NCBI RefSeq assembly: GCF_003121405.1
Contig: NZ_QBUY01000002.1
Location: forward strand, 1 to 64,000
DNA: 64,000 nucleotides
Direction: 5' to 3'
Source of the DNA: Paraburkholderia sp. C35
GTDB lineage: Bacteria > Pseudomonadota > Gammaproteobacteria > Burkholderiales > Burkholderiaceae
Shown here: piece by piece, positions 27,774 through 35,824 of the stretch
Layout: each line of letters opens with the position of its first letter
Numbering within the stretch: the first letter of the stretch is position 1
Position numbers and translations under genes: made by a program
The notes under the pieces: model-generated
Seen by the model: the letters and a program-made list of their open reading frames with translations, nothing else
Told to the model about the DNA's origin: nothing
Databases searched by the model: none

Positions 27774-28640
27774 TCAGTGCGTGCGAGCGTTCAGCTTCGC
27801 GACCAGCACGTCGCCGAACTCCGGTGCCGACATAGGTTGCTGACCCGTAATCAGTTCACGGTCAACAACGACGTTGCTATGCCAATTCGCGACACTTTCG
27901 ACGTGAGCACCCGCTTCTGCCAGCGCATTAACCGGGTAGAACTGCACATTGCCGCCCAAGCCATTCGGCCCTTCCAGTTGCTGCTCTTCGCCGGTCGAGA
28001 AGACTGTCAGGTGATAGCCGGCATAAGGCCAACCCTTCGAAAGCGAATTTGCCTTGCCGTCATTCGCGATGAGCGATGCAACGAACGCGTCCGGATCCTG
28101 AAGCGTGGACAACAGGACAATCGGACCATGGCAGATGATGCCCGTCGGACGTCCCGACTCATGGAAGCTCGTGAGAATCTTGCCAAGGTTCTTGTCTTTC
28201 TGCAGATCTACCATCGGAGCGTGACCACCAGGAATGAACAGGCCGACATAACCGTTCGTCCCTTCCGCTACGACGGAGGCGAGCGTCTTGGGATGCTTCA
28301 GTTGCTGGATGCCTTTCGAGTAAGTCAGTGCATCGGCGCGCGCCTTATCATCGCCACCGAAGAACAGCTTGTTATTCGAGTTTGCATCCATCACAGGCAT
28401 ATCGCCGTTCGGATTGGCAATGACGGGTTCATAGCCGGCTTCGACGAGCTTGCGATACGGTACGACGAACTCGTTCAGATAGTAGCCCGTTGCGTACTTC
28501 TTGCCATCGCGCAGATCGAGTTCGTGCGCGCTGGACATGACGACAAGTACTTTACCTTTCGATTGCGCGGATGCGCTGACTGGAAGAGCGAAGGTCGTGG
28601 CGAGTGCGAGGACGGCAGCGCCCAGTTTGAAGATGTTCAC
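27774..28640 (-). CDS. DJ-1/PfpI family protein with signal peptide, exported mirror copy
   Basis: A 288-residue paralogue of the protein at 26853-27647, with the same core (IICHGPIVLLS with the nucleophile cysteine; GGNVQFYPVNALAEAGA). It differs by an N-terminal signal peptide, NIFKLGAAVLALATTFAL to about SASAQS, so it should be periplasmic. The start is most likely GTG at 28640, with GGAG 7 bases upstream and directly opening the signal peptide; no ATG fits as well. It lies 31 bases after the SDR gene of the same strand. Confidence 0.87.
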   Translation of the reverse strand: MNIFKLGAAVLALATTFALPVSASAQSKGKVLVVMSSAHELDLRDGKKYATGYYLNEFVVPYRKLVEAGYEPVIANPNGDMPVMDANSNNKLFFGGDDKARADALTYSKGIQQLKHPKTLASVVAEGTNGYVGLFIPGGHAPMVDLQKDKNLGKILTSFHESGRPTGIICHGPIVLLSTLQDPDAFVASLIANDGKANSLSKGWPYAGYHLTVFSTGEEQQLEGPNGLGGNVQFYPVNALAEAGAHVESVANWHSNVVVDRELITGQQPMSAPEFGDVLVAKLNARTH

Positions 28641-28671
28641 AGAAATACTCCAGGAATGACTTGTTGATGAT

Positions 28672-29478
28672 TTATACGCCCGCCTTGGGCGAGGCATAAC
28701 GGGGCGCCGGCTTGGCATTGGCGAATTGAGGAGTCATCGCTCTGCGATCGGCTTCCCAACGTTCCCAGACGGTTCCATCCTGAAGCGTCGGGATCGTGAC
28801 CAGTTCACCCTGATCGAGACCGACCAGTGCGGAGTCGACGAGATCATCAGCCGTCATCGTCGTCGGTGCTTCCTTTTGCGGTGCATACCCGGCCACATCC
28901 CAGAACTCAGTGGCAGTCGCCGCCGGCAGCACGGTTTGAATCCGCACGCCCTTATCGGCCAGATCACGCTGGAGCGCATGGCCAAAACTGATGACATACG
29001 ATTTCGATGCGCTGTAGACGCCGTTCAGCAGTTCAACCGCAATGCCGACCACCGAGCCGATATTGATGATGGTCCCAGCGCCCTTTTCAACGAATGACGG
29101 CGCTACTGCGTACGTCAAACGCGTGAGCGCGGTGATGTTCAGATTGATCATCGCTTCCATGTCAGCGACGTCGCCCTTGAGAACCGAAGCAACCGAACCG
29201 ATCCCTGCGTTATTCACAAGCATCGTGATGCTCTTGTCCTGCTGGAGGATCGACTCGATTGATGCCAGAGCCGCCTTGTCGTTGAGGTCGGCTATCACCG
29301 CTTTCACCGAGCGGCCGGTCTCCGCTGTTAGACGTGTTGCCAGATCGTTCAGACGCGCCGCATTACGAGCAACCAGAATAAGGTCATAGCCTCGCTTTGC
29401 CAGACGGTCTGCATAGATGGCACCAATACCAGCCGATGCGCCGGTGATGACGGCAGTGCCCTTTGAAGGATTTGTCAT
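28672..29478 (-). CDS. SDR family oxidoreductase, mirror copy B
   Basis: A 268-residue short-chain dehydrogenase closely related to the one at 25946-26743, sharing GASAGIGAIYADRLAKRGYD, NNAGIGSVAS and NGVYSASKSYV in the same places. The C-terminus ends KPAPRYASPKAGV, slightly longer than copy A. The ATG at 29478 is preferred over the longer frame to 29511. With the exported PfpI gene it forms the mirror image of the SDR-PfpI pair on the plus strand. Likely NADP-dependent carbonyl reductase; substrate unknown. Confidence 0.9.
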   Translation of the reverse strand: MTNPSKGTAVITGASAGIGAIYADRLAKRGYDLILVARNAARLNDLATRLTAETGRSVKAVIADLNDKAALASIESILQQDKSITMLVNNAGIGSVASVLKGDVADMEAMINLNITALTRLTYAVAPSFVEKGAGTIINIGSVVGIAVELLNGVYSASKSYVISFGHALQRDLADKGVRIQTVLPAATATEFWDVAGYAPQKEAPTTMTADDLVDSALVGLDQGELVTIPTLQDGTVWERWEADRRAMTPQFANAKPAPRYASPKAGV

Positions 29479-30107
29479 TTCGCTCTCACTTTGAATGTTG
29501 ATCCGACACACCGTCGGGTTCGGAAGCTATTGTCATTCGCTCGAGCGACATCCTCAATGTCGTATATCCAACCATTCCTGCCATTGATGTCCGGCGTTCC
29601 CGAGAGGAACTGATACGTGTCTTGAGAAGAAACACACAGTTAGCGAGAACTGCTGAGTGCCCTTTACCGGGAAACGGATCTTCGCCAAGTCATGGCTAAC
29701 ATTTCAGTCGATGCGAATATGTAGCGGTGATGTCGCTGTATTGACACTGTCGACTGCATCCTCGCCATGGAATGTTTAATTGAGGGCAACGGATGTATGT
29801 TCGGATCTCAAGTAGAAAGGGCATTGAGGAAATGCACCGCTTTCTGCAAAGCACGAGAGTAGTTCGCCTTCGACAACCGACATGGCACTACCACCTGTCT
29901 TCGCGAGTCCAAGCCCCTTTAGCAATGCATTCAGAAAGGTAGCTGGCGCGTTGCTCTGCAAAGCAGTCGCAAGAGAATTGCAGTGCGACAAGACTGGATT
30001 GTGCATACGCTGCAGCGAGCGAGATCGCTGGTTGCCAACAGAAGCTGACTAAGGCGTGCGGCGCACTGACAGTCTCAAGCTTGAGTTGAACTCTGAGCAC
30101 GTGCGGC
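29479..30107. other. Intergenic region between SDR copy B and GlxA copy 2
   Basis: About 630 bases. Two short overlapping minus-strand frames (29776-30006 and 29888-30100) have alanine-rich, protein-like stretches that could be relics of one gene broken by a frameshift, but I do not recognise a family. The SDR promoter must lie at the 29479-29600 end. Confidence 0.35.
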
Positions 30108-31079
30108 TCAGTCTATGACTACGGATGCCTCGGTAGAATCCGTCGCCTCAAGCCGAGCAGTACGCCGGAGTGTCTGCGGTGGCTGTCCAACGACTCTCAA
30201 GAACGCGCGTCGCATCTGGTCACGGTCGCTGAAACCAGTCTGGCGAGCGATCACTTCGATCGGTTGCCGGCTCTGCTCCATGAGATTGCGCGCCCCTTCT
30301 ACCCGGAGTATTTCAATCGCCTTGGCCGGCGAATGTCCCGTCTCCGCCAGGAACGCGCGGCTGAACTGGCGAGAACTTAAATGCGCCGCCTCGGCGAGAT
30401 CAGAGCCGGTAAGGGGCTTGTGCAGGTTGTCACGGGCATAGGTCAATGCCGCCTGGATTCGATCCGTTTTCGGCGCAAGCTCCAGCAGCGTGGAGATCTG
30501 CGACTGACTGCCCGTACGGCGATGATAGATGACAAGTTCACGCGCCACCGCCTTCGCGACGCCCGCGCCAAGATCATTCTCGATTATTGCCAGACTGAGA
30601 TCGAGACCCGCAGCTCCGCCTGCTGCCGTCCAGATTGGACCGTCGTGGGTGAAGATGCAGTTCTGCGCGAGCTTGACCGCCGGGTACTGTGCCTGAAGAC
30701 GGGGCGCGTGCATCCAGTGGGTGGTGGCATTACGTCCGTCCAGAAGCCCCGCTTCGGCCAGCACGAAAGCGCCGGTGGAAATCGCGACGATCCGGCGATG
30801 CAGTCTGGGCGCGTTCCTGATGTAGTCGATCAGCCCCGGCGATGATGTCGTTGGACTTGCCGCGCCACCGACGAAGAGTGTGTGAAAGGGTGTTTGTGCA
30901 AACGGCTTGCTCTCCACCAACATGCCAGAGGAAGTTCTGATCTTTCCGCCGGTCTCCGAAACGAAATGGAGTGCATAGGGCGGTGTTTCAGTCACAGAAT
31001 TGGCGACTTCGAAAGCCATGACGACGGTCAGTGTCGTGGTCGAATAGTCCGGGTACATAACAAACGCGATGTCACGCAT
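30108..31079 (-). CDS. GlxA family transcriptional regulator, copy 2
   Basis: A 323-residue regulator of the same length as that at 15733-16704 and about nine-tenths identical by eye, including the DJ-1/PfpI-like sensor (VAISTGAFVLAEAGLLDG) and the two AraC-type helix-turn-helices (LSSRQFSRAFLAETGHSPAK; GFSDRDQMRRAF). Differences are scattered, with a cluster at the start of the first DNA-binding helix (LTGSDLAE in place of LSVADLAE). DNA similarity runs about 45 bases upstream of the start (shared TATCGCGGTAGA). GGAG lies 7 bases before the ATG. It probably controls the SDR/PfpI pair; cross-regulation with copy 1 is possible. Confidence 0.9.
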   Translation of the reverse strand: MRDIAFVMYPDYSTTTLTVVMAFEVANSVTETPPYALHFVSETGGKIRTSSGMLVESKPFAQTPFHTLFVGGAASPTTSSPGLIDYIRNAPRLHRRIVAISTGAFVLAEAGLLDGRNATTHWMHAPRLQAQYPAVKLAQNCIFTHDGPIWTAAGGAAGLDLSLAIIENDLGAGVAKAVARELVIYHRRTGSQSQISTLLELAPKTDRIQAALTYARDNLHKPLTGSDLAEAAHLSSRQFSRAFLAETGHSPAKAIEILRVEGARNLMEQSRQPIEVIARQTGFSDRDQMRRAFLRVVGQPPQTLRRTARLEATDSTEASVVID

Positions 31080-31254
31080 GGTTACGCTCCAATATCGGTC
31101 TACCGCGATACCAGGTTATGTCCGACGCTCGCTTCATTCGGAAAAGCGGCTGCCGGCTCGCGCCGCCGCCACCAAGCGACGATGTCTATCCAGCCGCATC
31201 CACGGCTGACCACGAGAGTCGGAGGCTCGACCAATCAATCCCTTGCGAACTCGA

Positions 31255-32079
31255 TCACCACCCTTTGGAAGCTCGGGTTACAAGACGATCAAACATGCGA
31301 TCGGACAAGTGCCGTCGCAGGAAAAGCAACGGGGCAGCCAGATGACCGCCGTTGTAGCGAGGCTTCGGATGCTTCGCCCTGAGTGCTTTCACGACGAGAT
31401 CGCTAATCACTTTCGCATGGGGATATTTGAGTCGCCCCTGCATCTTGCGAAAGCTCCTCACGAGGCCCCCATAGGCACCTTCAGCGGAATAGCGCGTGGC
31501 CTCCTCAGTGGCGATCTCTGACCACTCGGATTCAACTCCCCCCGGTTCGATCACGACAACGTCAATGCCGAAAGGACGTACCTCGTTCCGCAATGAATCA
31601 GAGAGCCCCTCCAGTGCAAACTTCGAGGCGTGGTACCAGCCGCCGAGCGGCATCGCCAACTTCCCGCCGATTGACGAGATGTTGATGATCCGACCACTGC
31701 CCTGCGCCCGCATGTATGGCAGGCATAGCTGCGTGAGGCGCGCCACACCGATCAGGTTGGTCTCGATCTGTCGACGTCCTTCAACGATCGGCACATCTTC
31801 CAACGCGCCAAACTGCCCGTATCCTGCGTTGTTGATCAGCACGTCGATACGTCTCTGCTCGGCGATGATGCGGGCCACGGCGTCTACCATCGATTGATCG
31901 TCAGTGACGTCCAGCCGCAAGACCCGTCCTCCTGCTACCTCGATCTCCTTCATACGGTCTACCCGGCGGGCAGCACCATAAACCGTGTACCCTTCCTTGA
32001 GCAGGCGTAGCGCGAAATCCTTGCCCATTCCCGACGACGCTCCCGTGACAAGCGCGACCGGTCTTTCTCTCGTATTCAT
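31255..32079 (-). CDS. SDR family oxidoreductase
   Basis: A 274-residue short-chain dehydrogenase of the classical type with a longer C-terminus. TGASSGMGKDFA is near residue 12, NNAGYGQFGA near residue 82, the catalytic serine and YHASK near residue 150, and the stretch PGGVESEW near residue 182. Usual roles are reduction of retinol-like, steroid-like or other carbonyl substrates; the actual one is unknown. The ATG at 32079 has GGAG 9 bases upstream. The TetR-type gene lies upstream in the same direction, and the 11-bp repeat at 32202-32212 lies in this gene's promoter region. Confidence 0.88.
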   Translation of the reverse strand: MNTRERPVALVTGASSGMGKDFALRLLKEGYTVYGAARRVDRMKEIEVAGGRVLRLDVTDDQSMVDAVARIIAEQRRIDVLINNAGYGQFGALEDVPIVEGRRQIETNLIGVARLTQLCLPYMRAQGSGRIINISSIGGKLAMPLGGWYHASKFALEGLSDSLRNEVRPFGIDVVVIEPGGVESEWSEIATEEATRYSAEGAYGGLVRSFRKMQGRLKYPHAKVISDLVVKALRAKHPKPRYNGGHLAAPLLFLRRHLSDRMFDRLVTRASKGW

Positions 32080-32201
32080 GCTGTGCCGCTCCAATGCTGT
32101 TGCTGTGATGTGTGCTTAAGCTTCTCTTACTGCTGCTTCCTCAAACTCGAAGAGGAAATGACGTCAGGTTGCTCTAATGATTTGCGCTCATTAATTTCTG
32201 T

Positions 32202-32212
32202 CTAGTCAGTCA
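32202..32212. promoter_or_regulatory. Repeat CTAGTCAGTCA, putative TetR operator in the SDR promoter
   Basis: The 11 bases CTAGTCAGTCA occur here and again at 32831-32841, upstream of the tetR-type gene. GACTxACT-like cores are typical of TetR-family operators. One copy in the SDR promoter and one in the regulator's own promoter fit autoregulation plus control of the SDR. Binding is inferred. Confidence 0.6.
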
Positions 32213-32226
32213 TTTATTAGCAAAAA

Positions 32227-32793
32227 TTATGTCACCGCGCGCCACACTGCCTCAAAAGCCGCTAGCGAGCGGCTCTCAGCGTTGGCTGGATCCGTCATGA
32301 TGTATTCAATAGCCGCCTCCGCCATCGAATTGATGAGGGCACCAACGAACATCAGCGGCTCATTGCGCATAGGACCATTCATCCGACATCGTTCGATGTA
32401 TGCGGCCATGCCGGCCGTCAGCTGAAGCCCAGTTTCGCGGGTCTGACTTGTGAGATCCTTCGAGACGCTTAGAAGCTGTAGCGCTTTGCGCTTCTCCGGT
32501 GACGACATTGCCCAATGAAGCCAGTTTCGCCACAGTTGGAGCATTTGAGTGCGGATGTCAGAATCGACGGGCACGCCTGCTAGCGCGACAGAACCCAGCT
32601 CGCCCTTGAGCTCGAGGTAAAGCGCATTCAGTAGATCCGCCTTGGTCGCAAAATAGGTGAAAAGCGAGCCATTCGAGGTGCCCGCCTCTTTCGCAATCGC
32701 TGCAGTCGGCGCACCAAGTCCTTGAGATGCAATAACACGGGTCGCAGCAGCTAAAATTGCGTCTCGTCGCTCTTCACTTCGGGGTCTAGCCAC
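32227..32793 (-). CDS. TetR family transcriptional regulator
   Basis: A 188-residue repressor. Residues about 8-55 are the DNA-binding region (RDAILAAATRVIASQGLGAP then AIAKEAGTSNGSLFTYFATK). The rest is a helical ligand-binding domain with no clear ligand clue. It is encoded immediately upstream of the SDR gene on the same strand, and identical 11-bp repeats flank it. It most likely represses itself and the SDR and releases on binding the SDR substrate or a related compound. Confidence 0.92.
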   Translation of the reverse strand: MARPRSEERRDAILAAATRVIASQGLGAPTAAIAKEAGTSNGSLFTYFATKADLLNALYLELKGELGSVALAGVPVDSDIRTQMLQLWRNWLHWAMSSPEKRKALQLLSVSKDLTSQTRETGLQLTAGMAAYIERCRMNGPMRNEPLMFVGALINSMAEAAIEYIMTDPANAESRSLAAFEAVWRAVT

Positions 32794-32830
32794 ACTATTT
32801 CTCCTTGCAGCAAAGATTAATAGAGAGTGG

Positions 32831-32841
32831 CTAGTCAGTCA
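32831..32841. promoter_or_regulatory. Repeat CTAGTCAGTCA, putative TetR operator in the tetR promoter
   Basis: Second copy of the 11-bp element, 38 bases upstream of the tetR-type start codon. Together with the copy at 32202-32212 it marks a likely autoregulated pair. Confidence 0.6.
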
Positions 32842-32880
32842 AGTAGTCGTTATATCGCTATCATGCTGTTGACGCTCTCA

Positions 32881-33108
32881 TTACGGCCGCCGACGTTCGA
32901 GCAAGACACCATGAATCTGTGAGACCACTGCCACACCCTCTCCCACACCCGTCGCGACTCGCTTTGCCGAGACGGATCGCACGTCACCTATTGTAAAAAC
33001 GCCGGGGACGCTCCACCGCTCCTGTCGATTCTCAACAGACTGGCTGCCTCGCTCTGCCGTCAAAGGGCGACGCGATCCTCCGCGGCGCCAATGACTGCTC
33101 GTGAGCAA
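32881..33108 (-). pseudogene. C-terminal remnant of a thioredoxin-reductase-like flavoprotein
   Basis: The minus-strand frame ends with VPGVFTIGDVRSVSAKRVAT and GVGEGVAVVSQIHGVLLE, which matches the C-terminal FAD-binding block of TrxB-like pyridine-nucleotide oxidoreductases (the usual form is PGVFAVGDVR, then KRVA and a final helix). About 50-75 residues remain of a normal 300 or more. No start, N-terminal FAD domain or NAD domain is left. It is a relic of a lost redox gene; its extent upstream of 33030 is uncertain. Confidence 0.7.
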
Positions 33109-33325
33109 TCAGCGGGAGCGAACGATCATTTGAATCGCTCATGGCGGCTCATCAGAAGCCTAACCGGCTATGCCTCGGACTCGACCGAGTATCGATCGTG
33201 ACAAACGCTGCGCCTCCATCGGTTGCTTTCTCAGATAGAGCCAAATCTGCCACGCGGCCTGCTCGATACCTCACCAATGCATCCGAAAAGGCTCAATCCG
33301 GATTGCCCTGGTGCTCAAATCAACT

Positions 33326-34861
33326 TTAATCCAGCAAAGTATTCACGGAGTTCACTGCGACCGCCGATTGTGGCGCTGTATCCCGGGCATCCGTCAGCCA
33401 CCATGTCAAGGCGGCGGCTACGATAGCCAATGCAGCGGCAACAATCATGAGCGTCTGATAGCCTCGAGCGAGACTTCCAATCAGCACCGCGATAACGACT
33501 TTCTGACCGACCAGCACTTGCGCCGCGGCGTCGAAATTTCCGTTCGCGGTCAGTCGCGTCATCTGCGCCTGGTCTTGCAAACTGGCCAGCGGAAAATGCA
33601 TCGCTATACTGCCGTCAACGCTGGTGAACAAGACCGCGCCCAACGCCGCAAACCCAAGCACCAGACCACTGAAACGCACGGTTCCTGCGATCCCCGATGC
33701 CATTCCTGCCCGGTCAACCGGGATCACGGTCATGCTGACCTTTGGCACCTGGCCATTCAAGATCCCCGCACCCAATGACGCGACGAACATTGGTGCCAGC
33801 ACCTCAAGATAACTCAATCGATCGATCACAAGCGACGTCATCATCAGACCTGCCGAAACGAGACACAAGCCAATTGATAACAATGCACGTCCCGACAAGC
33901 GATGATCCAGATGCGCCGACACGATGCGTGGCATGACAAAAAGCGGCGCCGCGAGCGGCAGCATCATCAGGCCGGCGACGAGTGGCGTTCGATGAAGTGC
34001 GCTCTGAAAGAAAAACGGAAGATATGTGAGCATCGTCAGAAACGTTACCGGATAGGCGACTCCTGCGATATTCGCACCAAGGAAGGTGCGCACCTTGAAG
34101 TAAGACAGATCGACCATTGGTCGTGATTCACGTCGCTCGACAAACACAAATCCAACCAATAGTGACATGGCTGCGCCCATACGCCACAAGATCCAGTGAT
34201 TGGTCCACCCTTCTCGATTTCCCGAGATCAGAGCCCAAGTCAGAAATCCGAGGAATCCGCTAAACAGCACCACGCCCATCAGATCGATGTGACTGGCGGC
34301 GGGGTCTCTCGATTCTTCTACGACGAATAACGTGAGCCCGATCATCACGACGCCGATTGGCAAGTTCACGTAGAACGCCCATTGCCAGCCCAATGATTGC
34401 GTGATGACGCCACCTGCGACAGGTCCAAGCATCACCGCGATACCAATCACGGAACCCCAGAACGCGAATGCTTTGGCGCGCTCTTTGCCGTGGAATGAAT
34501 GCGAGAGTACGGCCAACGCACCGCTCAACAGTAGCGCGGCCCCGATGCCTTGGACAGCGCGCGCGACGTTCAACAACGCGACCGATCTGGCAGCGCCACA
34601 AAAGAACGACGCAACGGTAAAGATCGCGAGTCCGAGTACGAGAATACGTTTTCGCCCGAAACGATCCGCCAATGCGCCCGCGGGCATCAGGAGGCTCGCA
34701 AACGCGAGTACATAGGCCGAAATAACCCATTCAATCGACGCAAAATCGGCATGCAGTGATCCCGCAATCGAACTAAGCGACACCGCGACGATGTTCGCGT
34801 CAAGGTTGATCATGAACGACGGGACTGAAACGCATAGCAGGAGCAGCAACTTTCTGTTCAT
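33326..34861 (-). CDS. MFS efflux transporter, DHA2 (EmrB/QacA) family
   Basis: A 511-residue inner-membrane protein with about 14 hydrophobic segments. MINLDANIVAVSLSSIAG in the first span and ADRFGRKRILVLGLAIF near residue 75 are DHA2-family signatures (drug:H+ antiporters). It probably exports an aromatic or antibiotic-like compound. The ATG at 34861 is chosen; an in-frame GTG at 34870 with GGA upstream is a real alternative that adds three residues. It is divergent from a MarR-type regulator with two operator-like palindromes between them. No EmrA-type membrane-fusion partner is adjacent. Confidence 0.9.
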   Translation of the reverse strand: MNRKLLLLLCVSVPSFMINLDANIVAVSLSSIAGSLHADFASIEWVISAYVLAFASLLMPAGALADRFGRKRILVLGLAIFTVASFFCGAARSVALLNVARAVQGIGAALLLSGALAVLSHSFHGKERAKAFAFWGSVIGIAVMLGPVAGGVITQSLGWQWAFYVNLPIGVVMIGLTLFVVEESRDPAASHIDLMGVVLFSGFLGFLTWALISGNREGWTNHWILWRMGAAMSLLVGFVFVERRESRPMVDLSYFKVRTFLGANIAGVAYPVTFLTMLTYLPFFFQSALHRTPLVAGLMMLPLAAPLFVMPRIVSAHLDHRLSGRALLSIGLCLVSAGLMMTSLVIDRLSYLEVLAPMFVASLGAGILNGQVPKVSMTVIPVDRAGMASGIAGTVRFSGLVLGFAALGAVLFTSVDGSIAMHFPLASLQDQAQMTRLTANGNFDAAAQVLVGQKVVIAVLIGSLARGYQTLMIVAAALAIVAAALTWWLTDARDTAPQSAVAVNSVNTLLD

Positions 34862-34911
34862 AAGATTCACTTTGTTCCGTCGTCAACGTAGCGGTATGCC
34901 TGGGGCAACAG

Positions 34912-34923
34912 TGGCATATACCA
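34912..34923. promoter_or_regulatory. Near-palindrome TGGCATATACCA, putative MarR operator, site 1
   Basis: Differs by one base from the perfect palindrome at 34978-34989. It lies 51 bases upstream of the transporter start. A related half, GGTATGCC, occurs at about 34893-34900. Confidence 0.6.
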
Positions 34924-34977
34924 CTTTATGATTTATGCACGCACTCGCAAGCGAGATTCTTCATGGTATCAGTTAAC

Positions 34978-34989
34978 TGGCATATGCCA
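34978..34989. promoter_or_regulatory. Palindrome TGGCATATGCCA, putative MarR operator, site 2
   Basis: A perfect 12-bp palindrome 24 bases upstream of the marR-type start. A further half-site GGTATGCC overlaps the start-codon region near 35010. The pair of sites in a divergent promoter is the classic MarR-family arrangement; binding is inferred. Confidence 0.65.
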
Positions 34990-35012
34990 TAATATAGAAA
35001 ATTCAGTGAGGT

Positions 35013-35480
35013 ATGCCGATGCATCGACACGTCGAAAGTGCGCTGACGTCCAGCGCGTGTAGCTATGGCGCGCTTCGTCGCGCCATGCGAAGCATGGGAC
35101 AGATTTACGATCAGGCGCTCGCACCAACGGGAATTAATGCAGCGCAGTTCAACCTTCTGCGCACGGTTGAAAGGCTCGGAAAGCCGACCCAGAGCGAACT
35201 GGCAGGCGATATGGTGATGGATCTCTCTGCGTTGGGGCATACGCTCAAACCGCTGATTCGCGAAGGCTTCCTGAGCCTGGAGAAAGACGCCAATGATGCT
35301 CGACGTCGAATCGTCACACTGACCAACGATGGTCGGAATAAACTGAAAGAAGCAGCGTCGCACTGGAAGCCGATTCAACGCCGCTTCGAATCGACGGTAG
35401 GTGCAGCGGCAAGCAGCCAGTTGCTTGCACTGTTAGACCACCTCGCTTCGCCCGTCTTTCGCGAAACATTTCCAGAATAA
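35013..35480 (+). CDS. MarR family transcriptional regulator
   Basis: A 155-residue winged-helix regulator. The DNA-binding region spans about residues 45-105 (INAAQFNLLRTVERLGKPTQ then SELAGDMVMDLSALGHTLKP), with the wing DANDARRRIVTLTNDGR near residue 92. It is divergent from the DHA2 efflux gene and likely represses both through the sites at 34912-34923 and 34978-34989. The ligand is probably a phenolic or other transporter substrate, by family analogy. The start at 35013 is the first ATG; residues 1-10 are variable in the family. Confidence 0.92.
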   Translation: MPMHRHVESALTSSACSYGALRRAMRSMGQIYDQALAPTGINAAQFNLLRTVERLGKPTQSELAGDMVMDLSALGHTLKPLIREGFLSLEKDANDARRRIVTLTNDGRNKLKEAASHWKPIQRRFESTVGAAASSQLLALLDHLASPVFRETFPE

Positions 35481-35824
35481 AGGCAGCAACGCTTTCCGCG
35501 TCTAAACCTCGTGATAAGCAACGGCCAATGTTAGTGGACATTGGAGATGCTGCTTCACCACAGATCCACGTCGATAGGCGGTGCGCGATAGTGGTCGTGC
35601 AGGTTGGCCCTCTGATGTCATACGCACAGGATTGGCCGCATCGTAAAGCCCTTGCCGATCGTGTGGATCCGACCCGCCCGCAGGGGCTTCACGGCGTCTT
35701 ATGATCGCATGAAGCCCCTAACATCGCGCAGTACAATGCGACGCTGGTTGAGTCAGCTAGCGGTCCGTCAGTGCCTGAGTATCAGATACGCAAAGCCCAT
35801 CCGGCCGCCCATTCAAGAGGTCTT
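35481..35824. other. Intergenic region between marR and the MHS transporter gene
   Basis: About 340 bases between convergent genes, with no gene I can support. It holds the 10-bp inverted repeat at 35682-35719. Confidence 0.4.
35682..35719. repeat. Inverted repeat AGGGGCTTCA-N18-TGAAGCCCCT
   Basis: Perfect 10-bp arms separated by 18 bases, lying between two convergent genes. It could fold as a terminator stem, but the loop is long and no T-tract follows in either direction. It may instead be a relic of a small repeat. Confidence 0.45.

Noticed and set aside
29776..30100. Two overlapping alanine-rich frames suggesting a frameshifted gene
   Set aside because: No family could be assigned, so no call is made beyond noting the region.
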